Below are positions 48,406 through 58,325 of a DNA stretch of 64,000 nucleotides, piece after piece. Within the stretch, counting starts at the first letter, position 1. Every line of letters begins with the position of its first letter. The notes under the pieces were generated by a model. The model saw nothing but the letters and a program-made list of their open reading frames with translations. It made no database searches and was not told the origin of the DNA. This DNA is from Alphaproteobacteria bacterium (GTDB lineage: Bacteria > Pseudomonadota > Alphaproteobacteria > Rhizobiales > Hyphomicrobiaceae). The translations under genes were made by a program, and so were the position numbers. The stretch covers positions 1 through 64,000 of the forward strand of contig JAHJSN010000192.1 of assembly GCA_018830445.1 (NCBI GenBank), given 5' to 3'.

Positions 48406-49502
48406 TGCGCTTCATTATCCTGCTCGCGCTCCTTGCAATGGGCAGCCATTCCGCGCTTGCGGCCGCTCGGCTCAAGGACGTCACCAACGTCACCGGCATC
48501 CGCTCCAACCAGCTCATCGGATATGGACTTGTCGTCGGCCTGAAAGGGACTGGCGACAGCCTGCGCAACGCGCCATTCACCGAACAATCGCTGCGCTCGA
48601 TGCTGGAGAGGCTCGGTGTCAACATTCGTGACGCAGGCGCGCGAACGAAGAATGCGGCTGCTGTCATGGTGACGGCCGAACTGCCGGCATTCTCGCGTGC
48701 GGGCGGCCGCATCGATGTCACCGTGACCTCGCTGGGCGACGCTTCGTCACTTGCCGGCGGCATGCTGCTGATGACGCCGCTATACGGAGGTGACCAGCAG
48801 ATCTATGCGGTGGCGCAGGGCTCGGTTGCGGTCTCGGGTTTCGAATCGAAGGGCAATGCAGAAAGCCTGACCCATGGCGTCCCGACCGCAGGACGGGTTG
48901 CCAACGGCGCGCTGGTCGAGCGGTCCGCGCCACAAGGTCTGGAGCAGGCAAAGCAGCTCAACCTGGAACTTCGCAATCCAGATTTCGGCACCGCCGTTAA
49001 AATTACCGACGCCATAAACAGCTTCGCCCAGGCCCGCTTCGGCAACCGCCTGGCACGGGAACTCGACATGCGCTCGGTGTCGGTCAGCGTGCCGTCCGGC
49101 ATTTCAACCAGCCGGTTCCTGGCGGAAATCGGCGAACTGCTGGTCGAGCCGGACCTGCCGGCGCGCGTTGTGATCGACGAGCGCACCGGCACCATCGTGA
49201 TCGGGCGGGATGTGCGGATTTCAACGGTGGCCGTGACGCATGGCAACCTGACGGTACGCGTCACCGAGACGCCGGTCGTTTCCCAGCCGTTGCCGTTCTC
49301 CGAGGGTCAGACCGTGGCGACGTCGGAAACGGCGGTCAATGCCGAGCAGGAAAACGGCACTTTGACGATCGTGCGCGGCGCGGATCTTCATTCTCTTGTC
49401 AACGGCCTCAACAGAATGGGGCTGAAGCCGCCGGGTATCATCGCGATCCTGCAGGCAATGAAGTCGTCCGGGGCTCTGCAGGCCGAACTCGTCGTCCAGT
49501 GA
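48405..49502 (+). CDS. flgI: Flagellar P-ring protein FlgI
   Basis: ARLKDVTNVTGIRSNQLIGYGLVVGLKGTGDSLRNAPFTEQSLRSMLERLGVN. Confidence 0.95.
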   Translation: MRFIILLALLAMGSHSALAAARLKDVTNVTGIRSNQLIGYGLVVGLKGTGDSLRNAPFTEQSLRSMLERLGVNIRDAGARTKNAAAVMVTAELPAFSRAGGRIDVTVTSLGDASSLAGGMLLMTPLYGGDQQIYAVAQGSVAVSGFESKGNAESLTHGVPTAGRVANGALVERSAPQGLEQAKQLNLELRNPDFGTAVKITDAINSFAQARFGNRLARELDMRSVSVSVPSGISTSRFLAEIGELLVEPDLPARVVIDERTGTIVIGRDVRISTVAVTHGNLTVRVTETPVVSQPLPFSEGQTVATSETAVNAEQENGTLTIVRGADLHSLVNGLNRMGLKPPGIIAILQAMKSSGALQAELVVQ

Positions 49503-49545
49503 GTATGAAATCGAATAGAGAAGAGACGGGGCGCCAGCGGCGGGA

Positions 49546-50073
49546 TTGATCATGACAGCCAAGCTACCAAAGATGAGTGCCGCGGTTGTTTCCGTGTTCT
49601 GCCTGTCCGTTTCGGCGTACGCAGCGTTGGCGGGCCCCGAGCACACCTTCGTCGGTGGGGATCGCGAGCCCCAGACTCTCGCCGAACGCTACTGCACCAA
49701 TGTCGCCGACAAGGCGGCCGACCTTCGCATGGCAATGCAGCTGCGGCAGCTCAACGAGCTGTCCGAAGACGTTGACAAGCGCGCTGCGAGCCTCGAGCGC
49801 AAACTCGTCGAGTTGAAGGAATGGGTGCAAAAGCGCGACGAGTTTGTCCGGCGCGGCACCGACGCGCTGGTCAAGATCTTCGCGACCATGCGCCCCGACT
49901 CGGCCTCCCAGCAACTGATCGCGGTAGACGAAAGGACCGCGGCGGCAATCCTCATGAAATTGAAACCGCGAAAAGCTAGTTCCATCCTGAATGAAATGGA
50001 TCCGGAACGGGCTGCGCGTCTGGCGGCAACCATCGCGGGAGCTGCAAGAATCGGTAAGGGCGGAAAGATATGA
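49546..50073 (+). CDS. motE: MotE-like MotC chaperone
   Basis: Signal peptide; MKLKPRKASSILNEMDPERAARLAATIAGAA. Confidence 0.8.
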   Translation: MIMTAKLPKMSAAVVSVFCLSVSAYAALAGPEHTFVGGDREPQTLAERYCTNVADKAADLRMAMQLRQLNELSEDVDKRAASLERKLVELKEWVQKRDEFVRRGTDALVKIFATMRPDSASQQLIAVDERTAAAILMKLKPRKASSILNEMDPERAARLAATIAGAARIGKGGKI

Positions 50074-50792
50074 AGCCGCCCGTGGTTCCGTTGCCGTTGC
50101 TGTTGCTGGCGATACTGTCAGGCTGCGCGATAAACCCGCGCGAAATCGGCAGAGAGCCCGAGATGAGCCCGGTCGGCGCCGGTGTCAATCAGCCCGTCAT
50201 CGCCATTCCGACCGATACGACCGTCCAGGCCGGCAGCTACCAAAGCCAGTCCTTCTGGCGGGACAGTTCCGCCGATCTTTTCAAGGACCCACGGGCGCGG
50301 CGCATCGGCGACGTGCTCAAGGTCAAGATCCAGATTGCGGACAAGGCGGCACTCGACAATTCCTCCGAACGTTCCCGCGACGCCAAGCACGATCTTGGCT
50401 TGAACTTCGACCACGACGTCAACTGGCGCGGCTGGTCGTCATCGGGGTCCGGAACGCTCGGGTCCGGCATTACCGCCAATACGGAATCGGAAGGAAAGGG
50501 AGCGATCGAACGCTCCGAGAAGATCAATCTGGTGGTTGCCGCAGTGGTGACTGACGTTCTCCCCAACGGCGGACTGATCATCAACGGTTCGCAAGAGGTG
50601 CGGGTCAACTACGAACTGCGTGTATTGAGCGTTTCCGGTCTGGTCGATCCGCGGGATATTTCATCCGACAACGCGGTCTCCTATGAGCGGATCGCCGAAG
50701 CGAGGATTTCCTATGGCGGACGGGGACGATTGATGGAGGTCCAGCAGCCGGGATGGGGTCATCAAATTCTGGATGCGGTCAGTCCCTTCTGA
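50070..50792 (+). CDS. flgH: Flagellar L-ring protein FlgH
   Basis: Lipobox LSGCA; SLWR-like SFWRDSSADLFKDPRARRIGDVLKVKIQIADKA. Confidence 0.93.
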   Translation: MKPPVVPLPLLLLAILSGCAINPREIGREPEMSPVGAGVNQPVIAIPTDTTVQAGSYQSQSFWRDSSADLFKDPRARRIGDVLKVKIQIADKAALDNSSERSRDAKHDLGLNFDHDVNWRGWSSSGSGTLGSGITANTESEGKGAIERSEKINLVVAAVVTDVLPNGGLIINGSQEVRVNYELRVLSVSGLVDPRDISSDNAVSYERIAEARISYGGRGRLMEVQQPGWGHQILDAVSPF

Positions 50793-50883
50793 GATGGAAG
50801 CGATGCCGCAGGCCGGCGACGCGGATTTTCGGATTCCCGAGAATTCAGCACGGCTGGGTTACGATTGAAGAGGCCGGGAGATA

Positions 50884-51504
50884 ATGGCAGCAGGCGGTAA
50901 ATCGGAAAGCGGCAAGAAGGGGGGCGGCGGCGGTGCGCTCATTCCCTTCGTTCTTCTCACGGTTCTGGGCGTCGGCCTTGGCATCGGCTTCAAGGTCTAC
51001 TTCCTTGCGCCGCCGGTACCGGCAAAAGAGGCGGCCGCACCTGTCGAAAATGCCGCGAAGCCGCCGACGTCGCCAGCGGCCCATGAGACGGGCGAAACCC
51101 ATCAGAGCGCCAGCGGTCGCGGGCCAAGCAATCCGCATGGCAGCGACGCAGGCCATGGTTCCGCAACTAGCGGCGTCAATCACGGCAAGGGCGAAGCAGT
51201 CTCCGCCGGACACCCGTTCCTCATCGCCCCAGATCCTGTCGTGACCACTCTGGCAGGTGGGCCGCCATCATGGATAAGGCTCGAAGTGGCGCTCGTCTTC
51301 AACCAACAGCCCAAAGCTGACATGAAGGTGCTAATGGCGGACGTCACCAACGATTTTGTCACCTACCTGCGGACGGTCAAGGCGGTCGACATCGAAGGCG
51401 CTGAAGGCCTCGAATACCTTAGCGACGACCTGGCCGACATCGCCCGCACCCGCACCCACGGGGCCGCAGACCGGCTCGTCATCAAGGGGCTCGTCGTCGA
51501 ATGA
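50884..51504 (+). CDS. fliL: Flagellar basal body-associated protein FliL
   Basis: N-terminal TM, FliL-like C-terminus LRLEVALVFNQQPKADMKVLMADVTNDFVTYLRTV. Confidence 0.85.
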   Translation: MAAGGKSESGKKGGGGGALIPFVLLTVLGVGLGIGFKVYFLAPPVPAKEAAAPVENAAKPPTSPAAHETGETHQSASGRGPSNPHGSDAGHGSATSGVNHGKGEAVSAGHPFLIAPDPVVTTLAGGPPSWIRLEVALVFNQQPKADMKVLMADVTNDFVTYLRTVKAVDIEGAEGLEYLSDDLADIARTRTHGAADRLVIKGLVVE

Positions 51505-52238
51505 TGAGGCTGATCGTCTTCATTGGAATCGTGACGGTTGCAGGCATAACTCCGGCTGCTGCCCAACTGCCCGATCTCGGCGGGCTGATCCCAACGGGCG
51601 CGCCAAGCGCCAGCGGTCGCATCGTCCAGCTCCTGGCGCTGCTGACGGTGTTGTCGGTCGCTCCGGGGCTGCTCATCATGGTGACGTGCTTCACGCGTTT
51701 CATCATCGCGCTGTCGTTCCTTCGCATCGGCATCGGGCTGCAGACGACTCCTGGCAACCTGGTACTTGTCAGCCTGGCGCTGTTCCTGACCTTCTACGTG
51801 ATGGGGCCGACCTTCGATGAAAGCTGGCAGACAGGCGTCAAGCCGCTGATCGAGGAGAAGATCACCGAGGCGGAGGCTTTCGAAAGGATAGCTGCCCCTT
51901 TCAAGAAGTTCATGACGCACCATGTACGCGAAAAGGACGTTCGCCTTTTCGAGGAGCTTGCCGGCGTAAACCCCGCCGATCGGGTCGGCAACGAACCCGA
52001 ACTGCGGGTGCTTTTGCCGGCGTTCATGATCTCGGAGTTGCGGCGCGGCTTCGAAATCGGCTTCCTGATCGTGCTGCCGTTCCTTGTGATCGATCTCATC
52101 GTCGCGACCCTGACGATGTCGATGGGCATGATGATGTTGCCGCCGACCGCGATCTCACTTCCCTTCAAGGTGCTGTTTTTTGTTCTTCTCGATGGCTGGT
52201 ACCTGTTGGTTGGAAGTCTCGTCAGGTCCTACTCCTGA
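51501..52238 (+). CDS. fliP: Flagellar biosynthetic protein FliP
   Basis: MVTCFTRFIIALSFLRIGIGLQTTPGNLVLVSLALFLTFYVMGP; ATLTMSMGMMMLPPTAISLPFK. Confidence 0.95.
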   Translation: MMRLIVFIGIVTVAGITPAAAQLPDLGGLIPTGAPSASGRIVQLLALLTVLSVAPGLLIMVTCFTRFIIALSFLRIGIGLQTTPGNLVLVSLALFLTFYVMGPTFDESWQTGVKPLIEEKITEAEAFERIAAPFKKFMTHHVREKDVRLFEELAGVNPADRVGNEPELRVLLPAFMISELRRGFEIGFLIVLPFLVIDLIVATLTMSMGMMMLPPTAISLPFKVLFFVLLDGWYLLVGSLVRSYS

Positions 52239-52252
52239 CCGTAAAAATTCGT

Positions 52253-52274
52253 AGTTTACCGGAAGTAAACTTTT
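52253..52274. promoter_or_regulatory. Inverted repeat between fliP and flagellin (terminator-like or operator)
   Basis: AGTTTAC-cggaa-GTAAACT then TTT. Confidence 0.5.
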
Positions 52275-52335
52275 AAGCGCCTATTCTCCCGCCACATAGC
52301 GGATTGGATTCCCAAAGGCATGATGCCGCTCCGCT

Positions 52336-52354
52336 ATACCGGCTGAACCGGTAT
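52336..52354 (+). promoter_or_regulatory. Perfect inverted repeat in flagellin leader
   Basis: ATACCGG-ctgaa-CCGGTAT 42 nt upstream of flagellin ATG. Confidence 0.5.
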
Positions 52355-52395
52355 GTCCCCCTCAAGTCTTCAATCTTTCCGTAGGGACATTCTCG

Positions 52396-53439
52396 ATGAA
52401 CAGCATAAATACGAACGTTGCGGCGATGACCGCGCTCCAATCGCTCAACCAGACGAACAAGAATCTTCTGGAAACTCAACAGAGGATTTCAACGGGTCTT
52501 CGCGTGAATAGTGCGCAGGACGACGCCGCATACTTCTCAATGGCAACGACTATGCGCTCGGACAGCCGCTCGCTGTCGACCGTCAACGATGCACTGGGCC
52601 TTGGAGCCGCGACTGTCGACGTCGCCTACACTGCCGTCACCAGCGCTATTGAAGTCGCCGACGAAATGAAGGCGAAACTCGTGGCCGCTCGCGAGCCCGG
52701 TGTTGACCGATCCAAGGTGCAGAGCGAGATCGACGCGCTCCAGGATCAGCTGCGCTCGATCGCCGGCTCAGCCTCTTTCACGGGTGAGAACTTTCTTTCA
52801 GTAGACAATGGCCAGGATGCTGGCGGCACCTACACATACACCGACACCGAAGAGGTTGTCGCTTCCTTCACTCGGTCCGGCAACGCCGTTTCCGTTGGTA
52901 CGATTTCGATCGACGTATCGAGCACCTACCTGTTCAACTCGAACACCGACGGCCAGGGCGGCGCAGCCGGCAGCGGCTCTGCGACCGCCGGTCAACTCGG
53001 CATCCTCGGCTCGCAGCGCTATACCGCGGCAGAGGCGGCAGCCTCTACTGAAGCAACCGCTGTCGCCGGGGGCATCGTTGCCGGAGCCGATACGGGTTCG
53101 ATCGTCGTTGCTTCCCACGATGGCACGTCCGAAATCGATGTCAGCACCGCAAGCGATACCGAGATCGACGACTTCATTTCCGCTGTCGATCGCGCCATCC
53201 AGGATATGACGACTTCGGCGAGCGATCTTGGTTCGGCCAAGAAGCGTATCGATCTGCAGCAGGATTTCGTCGGCGCGTTGATGGATTCGATCGACCGTGG
53301 GATCGGGGCGCTTGTCGACGCGGACATGAACGAAGAGTCGACGCGTCTGCAGGCTCTGCAGGTTCAACAGCAGCTTGGCATCCAGTCGCTTTCGATCGCC
53401 AACTCGTCGGCCCAGAACATCCTGTCGCTGTTCCGCTAA
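52396..53439 (+). CDS. Flagellin
   Basis: MNSINTNVAAMTALQSLNQTNKNLLETQQRISTGLRVNSAQDDAAYFSMATTMRSD. Confidence 0.96.
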   Translation: MNSINTNVAAMTALQSLNQTNKNLLETQQRISTGLRVNSAQDDAAYFSMATTMRSDSRSLSTVNDALGLGAATVDVAYTAVTSAIEVADEMKAKLVAAREPGVDRSKVQSEIDALQDQLRSIAGSASFTGENFLSVDNGQDAGGTYTYTDTEEVVASFTRSGNAVSVGTISIDVSSTYLFNSNTDGQGGAAGSGSATAGQLGILGSQRYTAAEAAASTEATAVAGGIVAGADTGSIVVASHDGTSEIDVSTASDTEIDDFISAVDRAIQDMTTSASDLGSAKKRIDLQQDFVGALMDSIDRGIGALVDADMNEESTRLQALQVQQQLGIQSLSIANSSAQNILSLFR

Positions 53440-53473
53440 GCCTCGACGAGGGTTAGCCACTACAACGCAAATA

Positions 53474-53499
53474 GGTCACGTCCGCCCACGGGCGTGACC
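53474..53499 (+). terminator. Stem-loop downstream of flagellin gene
   Basis: GGTCACG-t-CCG-ccca-CGG-g-CGTGACC; no clear U tract. Confidence 0.45.
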
Positions 53500-53585
53500 C
53501 ATAACGCATTATGATTTGCCAAGATCATTCTCGCACAAGCTTGATCGACGATTTTAGGCTCCGATGTAAATAGGAGCTTTGATGC

Positions 53586-55223
53586 GTGACTTCCGCGATA
53601 GGGCAAGAGCAGCTTTCCCTGCTTTTCAGCAGCTTGCAGCAATTGGGCGCTCGCCGGCTCGGTGCGCTGGGCGCCGTCGGCCTGGCCGTCGTTCTGGCGG
53701 TGGGGATCGGCACCTATTATCTCAGCCGTCCGCCGATGGAGGTTCTCTACAGTGGACTGGAGAGCCAGGATGTCGGTCGCATCTCGGCGGCGCTTGAACG
53801 CGCAGGCGTGACCTTCGATGTGAGCGCCGAGGGCAAGAGCATCTTCGTTGCGTACGGCAACACCGCCCGGGCACGCATGCTTCTGGCCCAGCAAGGATTG
53901 CCGAGTGGCGCTTCGAGCGGCTATGAGCTGTTTGACCAGCTGGGATCGATGGGCCTGACCTCGTTCATGCAGGAGGTCACGCGTGTCAGGGCGCTTGAGG
54001 GCGAGATCTCACGAACCGTCCAGTCGATGGAAGGCATCCAGGCCGCCCGCGTACATCTCGTGCTGCCCGATCCAGGTTCGTTCCGCCGAAAGCAGCGGCC
54101 CCCATCCGCGTCAGTCGTCGTCAGGTTGGTCGGCGCGCCGGGTGCGTTTCACGGCACGCCGGCTATTCGCCACCTCGTTGCAGCCGCCGTTCCGGGCATG
54201 ACGCTGGAGCAGGTTTCGGTCCTGAGCACTGAAGGATCGGTGCTTGCCGCCGCCGGAGACGATTCCTCCGCCGCGCCACAGAACATGCTCGAACTCGAAA
54301 AAAGCATGAGCGATCAGATCGAAGAGGCTGCCGGGCACACGCTGGCGCCGTTTCTTGGGTTGGGGAACTACCGCGTCAGCGTTTCAATTCGACTCAACAC
54401 CGACAAGAAGCAGACCAGCGAGCAGACCTTCGACCCCGAATCGCGTGTCGAGCGGTCGGTCAAAGTCGTACGCGAGGAAGGCAAAACCGAAAACCGCGCG
54501 TCGAATTCGGCAGTCGGAGTCGAGGAGAACATACCCGTCGAGGAAGGGGATGCCACGACCGGGGATCAGAGCCGACGGCAGGAGGAACGCCGCGAGGAGT
54601 TGACCAACTATGAATTGAATTCCCGCCGCGTCGAAACTGAAAGCAACGGCTACCGAGTCGAGGCAATGACCATGGCGGTTCTCGTCAACCGCAAACGGCT
54701 GATCGAAAGCCTGGGTGGTTCGCCGGCCGAAGCCGAGATCACCCAGAGGCTGGATGAACTCTCCAAGATCGTATCGGCCGCCACCGGATTGAAGGACGAG
54801 CGTGGCGACCGGATCGAAGTGTCTGCTATCGATTTCCTTGCCGATGGCGACGGCCTGCAGCCGATTGCGGGCCTCTCGATCCTCGATCACCTGCTGCGCA
54901 ACATTCCAACGATCATCAATGCCTTCGCGGTGCTTGCGGTGATTGCGGTTGTGCTGCAGTTCGGGCTGAAGCCGGCCTTGCAGGCCATCGCCCAGTCGCC
55001 GCCGCCGATCGCGCTGGAATCCGCAGACGGCAGCCCCCAGGCTGCCGCGCTCCCCAACGGTGTCCAGGGAGAGGCGTTGACGGGCGATCTCGCGCGGCTC
55101 CGCGGCCCGGAGTCGAGTGCCAGGATGACGCCGAGAGTCCGGCTCGAGAAGTTGGTTGAAATCGAGGAAGAGCAGATCGTCGAAGTGCTCAAGCAATGGA
55201 TCAGGAAAGGAGTCGCGAGATGA
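53586..55223 (+). CDS. fliF: Flagellar M-ring protein FliF
   Basis: MEVLYSGLESQDVGRISAALERAGVTFDVSAEGKSIFV; GTG start. Confidence 0.95.
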   Translation: MTSAIGQEQLSLLFSSLQQLGARRLGALGAVGLAVVLAVGIGTYYLSRPPMEVLYSGLESQDVGRISAALERAGVTFDVSAEGKSIFVAYGNTARARMLLAQQGLPSGASSGYELFDQLGSMGLTSFMQEVTRVRALEGEISRTVQSMEGIQAARVHLVLPDPGSFRRKQRPPSASVVVRLVGAPGAFHGTPAIRHLVAAAVPGMTLEQVSVLSTEGSVLAAAGDDSSAAPQNMLELEKSMSDQIEEAAGHTLAPFLGLGNYRVSVSIRLNTDKKQTSEQTFDPESRVERSVKVVREEGKTENRASNSAVGVEENIPVEEGDATTGDQSRRQEERREELTNYELNSRRVETESNGYRVEAMTMAVLVNRKRLIESLGGSPAEAEITQRLDELSKIVSAATGLKDERGDRIEVSAIDFLADGDGLQPIAGLSILDHLLRNIPTIINAFAVLAVIAVVLQFGLKPALQAIAQSPPPIALESADGSPQAAALPNGVQGEALTGDLARLRGPESSARMTPRVRLEKLVEIEEEQIVEVLKQWIRKGVAR

Positions 55224-55849
55224 GATTTACGCCGGCCTTCATGGTTCTGGAGGAACTCGACTCTGCTGGGGAAGTGGGCCGGGCTCTCGGGTGGGGGATC
55301 AGTGCCGAAGTGCAGAAACCTGTGCAACGCAGGGTCAAGGTTCTCACCGAGAATGATCTGAAGCAGGCCTACGATGAGGGCCAGGAAGCTGGATACCTGA
55401 CCGCGACGGCCGAGTTCGAAGTCGTCCTCGCTCAGCGCGACGCGGAGGCGCGCGCCAGGCTTGCCGAAGTCGAGCAGGAGTTCGCGCAGAATTGTGGTGC
55501 GAGACTCGCCGAAGACCTGACAACCGCAATCCAGGAAATTCGCAAGGAACTGGCTGACGAGGCGGCAAAGTCGGTATTGCCGTTGATCGATAGCCGCCTG
55601 CGGGCGATTGCGGTCGAAGATCTCGCCGAATGCATAATGGAAGTGGGAAACGGCGGTGGCGTTGGCGAATTGCGCCTCAAGGGGCCCTCTGCATTGATCG
55701 GCGCGATGGAACAGCAGCTGCCTGAGGGGTGGAACGTCACCGCGACGGTGGATGAGGGCGCGGTCGAACTGACTGCCCAGATCGACTCCAGCCTGTTCCG
55801 GACCCAGATAGAAAACTGGGTGAAGCGCGTTGAGGAGGCTGCGCCATGA
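55220..55849 (+). CDS. FliH-like flagellar export regulator
   Basis: DLKQAYDEGQEAGYLTATAEFE...; translationally coupled to fliF. Confidence 0.65.
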   Translation: MRFTPAFMVLEELDSAGEVGRALGWGISAEVQKPVQRRVKVLTENDLKQAYDEGQEAGYLTATAEFEVVLAQRDAEARARLAEVEQEFAQNCGARLAEDLTTAIQEIRKELADEAAKSVLPLIDSRLRAIAVEDLAECIMEVGNGGGVGELRLKGPSALIGAMEQQLPEGWNVTATVDEGAVELTAQIDSSLFRTQIENWVKRVEEAAP

Positions 55850-57066
55850 GCGAGGACGTCGCCGCCAGCGAAATCATTATCGTTCGCCGCAGGGGGCATG
55901 GTCACGACGACGGCCACGGAAGCACGGCGTGGAAGATTGCGTTTGCCGATTTCATGACCGCGATGATGGCGCTCTTTCTCGTTTTGTGGCTGACGAATGC
56001 CACCGACATGGCGACCAAGAAGCAGATCGCGACGTATTTCAATCCGATCGAACTTACCGACATCCAACCGCTGGAAAAAGGTATCCGCGCTGCCGACGGC
56101 GAGGTGATCGTCGACAGGGAAATCGACGAGGTTGGACAACAGGGAAGTTCCAAGGGGGCGGGCGAACAACCCGGCACGCTGGACGGTGGCCCGGAAAAGA
56201 TAAACCGGCCGCTGTTTTCGGATCCCTATGACGTGATCCGGAAGCTGTCCGAAAAGGTTGGTTCGGACGGAGCCGGACTGTCTGCCCAGGCGGACGCCAA
56301 CGGTGGCGGGCCGGCGGTCGAAAAGGGCGACGCCTACCGTGATCCTTTTGACCCGGCTTTCCGCAGCGAAACGCTGGCGATGGCCCGAAGTGAATCCAAG
56401 GGCGCTTCGAAGACCACCGGCAGCGAACCTCATCTTTCGCGCGAAGAGACGCCGAAACAGTCTGGAGTCGAAGTCAACGGCGATCGGCTGCCCCACAAGT
56501 CTTCGACCGGCGCGGCCGAACCTGTCGCCGGCAACGACACTGAACAAGCTGAGCGGCCGGACAAGGCTGAAGAACTCGAGCAACAGCAGCGTGCAGCGGT
56601 GAAGCGGGACGCAAAGTTGGTCGCCGCCGAGTTGAAGAAGGAGTTTGCGAACGTTGAAGCGAGCGAACTTCCCAGCGTCGAGGTGTCGGTCGTGCCCGAA
56701 GGCATATTGATCAGCCTCACCGACCATTCCGAGTTTGAAATGTTTTCGAGTGCCTCTGCCCGGCCGGGTGCGCGGCTCACCGAGCTGATTGGCAAGATCG
56801 GCGTCATCCTGAAGTCGATGGAAGGTGCCATCGTGGTTGGCGGGCACACCGATGCGCGTCCCTTCAGAACGGCGGGCAATGACAACTGGCAGCTTTCCAT
56901 CGCACGCGCCTATGCTGCCTATGACGCGCTGGCGGCAGCAGGCATCGAACAGCAACGCTTCGAGCGGATCGAGGGCTACGCGGACCGCAAGCTCAGAGAC
57001 GAGGCAGATCCCAACGCGGCGGTCAACCGCCGGATTGAAGTGCTGCTGCGCAAGAGGCTCGAATGA
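55846..57066 (+). CDS. motB: Flagellar motor stator protein MotB
   Basis: WKIAFADFMTAMMALFLVLWLTNATD; OmpA-like VVGGHTDARPF. Confidence 0.95.
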   Translation: MSEDVAASEIIIVRRRGHGHDDGHGSTAWKIAFADFMTAMMALFLVLWLTNATDMATKKQIATYFNPIELTDIQPLEKGIRAADGEVIVDREIDEVGQQGSSKGAGEQPGTLDGGPEKINRPLFSDPYDVIRKLSEKVGSDGAGLSAQADANGGGPAVEKGDAYRDPFDPAFRSETLAMARSESKGASKTTGSEPHLSREETPKQSGVEVNGDRLPHKSSTGAAEPVAGNDTEQAERPDKAEELEQQQRAAVKRDAKLVAAELKKEFANVEASELPSVEVSVVPEGILISLTDHSEFEMFSSASARPGARLTELIGKIGVILKSMEGAIVVGGHTDARPFRTAGNDNWQLSIARAYAAYDALAAAGIEQQRFERIEGYADRKLRDEADPNAAVNRRIEVLLRKRLE

Positions 57067-58325
57067 TTTCATATCCCGGCGCGGTTACCAGCCCCCTGCC
57101 CCTGCTCCGGTCACGGTCACGATATGTCGGCCTCCTGCTCGCAATGGGCGGCGCCTGGGCACTGCCGGCCATCGCTGCTGACGCCGCAGCAGCCACCGAA
57201 CCGCACGTCCTGGTCCGACAACTGGTTGGCGAACAGGCACGCATCATTCAGGGTGACCGCAACGCCTTCGACGGTTTTCAGAAGAAGGTTGTCGCAGTGA
57301 GTCGCGCACTGCAGGATGCCGACACGACGGTCTGGATCGATAACGAGAAAAACACACGCGCCGCTATCAAGCTGGTGTTGAGTGGAGGTCCGCCCGGAAT
57401 TCTGAAAAAACTGCTTGCCGCGCATGCGATTGGCGAGCCCTTCGAGTTGCTCGCGAAAGCAACCGTGGCCTTCGCGGAAGGCCGAAAGCCGCAAGCCTAT
57501 GCCTACTTTCAGAAGATCGACCATCGCAAGCTGAGCCCTAGCCTTGGGGGACACGTCGCCTTGGTCAAGGCGCTCGTTGGCGGCGCCGGCCGGAGCGAGG
57601 AAGCATATTCGCTGCTCGACGACGCCTGCCTGCTTTCCCCCGGCACCATCGTCGAGGAAGCGGCCCTTCGCCGCCATGCACCGGCCGCCGCATCTGCCGG
57701 TAGGCTGGAGCGGTTCGAGGCCTTGGCGCTGCGCTACTTCCGGCGGTTCCCCAATTCGCTTTATGGCGACGGCCTGTTGTCCGAATTGGCAGTCACGCTC
57801 GCCCGGCAAGACTACGGCGCAACGCCAAAACGAGTCCGTGCCTTCGAGCGCATTCTTTCGCAGCTCACGACGAAGAAGCAGCAGACATTATTGTCCGAGG
57901 TCTTGAAGGAAAGCTTGGCGCTCGGCCACATCGTGACGGCCAGATTTTCTCTCACAAAACAGCAGTTGCTGCCGGTCGATATCGCCGCGGGGTCGGCTGA
58001 AAATCGTTTGTATGAAGCCGCAACCCTCATACTGAGCGACGACTTCGATGCCGGTGTGGCAGCTCTGGAGCGCATCGACACGACCCGATTGCAAAGGCCG
58101 GAACTGCAACTGGCGGAAGCAGCGGGCCGACTGGTCACCGCAATATCGAAAGTGGCGGTAGCGCCAGATGGAAAAATTGCCAAACACACGGGACAGGTCG
58201 CCGGCGATTCGCCGGCCGCACCCGAAAGCGCAGGAGCTGAAGCCGATATTGCACCAGATGCCCATATCGCCAGCCGCCGAATCATCGACGCGGTCGATAG
58301 CTTCCTGGCGGAGATTGATTCATGA
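57063..58325 (+). CDS. motC: MotC, periplasmic motor protein
   Basis: Signal sequence; LVRQLVGEQARIIQGDRNAFDGFQKKVVAV; between motB and fliK as in rhizobia. Confidence 0.85.
   Translation: MISYPGAVTSPLPLLRSRSRYVGLLLAMGGAWALPAIAADAAAATEPHVLVRQLVGEQARIIQGDRNAFDGFQKKVVAVSRALQDADTTVWIDNEKNTRAAIKLVLSGGPPGILKKLLAAHAIGEPFELLAKATVAFAEGRKPQAYAYFQKIDHRKLSPSLGGHVALVKALVGGAGRSEEAYSLLDDACLLSPGTIVEEAALRRHAPAAASAGRLERFEALALRYFRRFPNSLYGDGLLSELAVTLARQDYGATPKRVRAFERILSQLTTKKQQTLLSEVLKESLALGHIVTARFSLTKQQLLPVDIAAGSAENRLYEAATLILSDDFDAGVAALERIDTTRLQRPELQLAEAAGRLVTAISKVAVAPDGKIAKHTGQVAGDSPAAPESAGAEADIAPDAHIASRRIIDAVDSFLAEIDS

Noticed and set aside
55432-57072. 546-aa minus-strand ORF opposite fliH/motB
   Set aside because: Shadow ORF; motB motifs are unambiguous on plus strand
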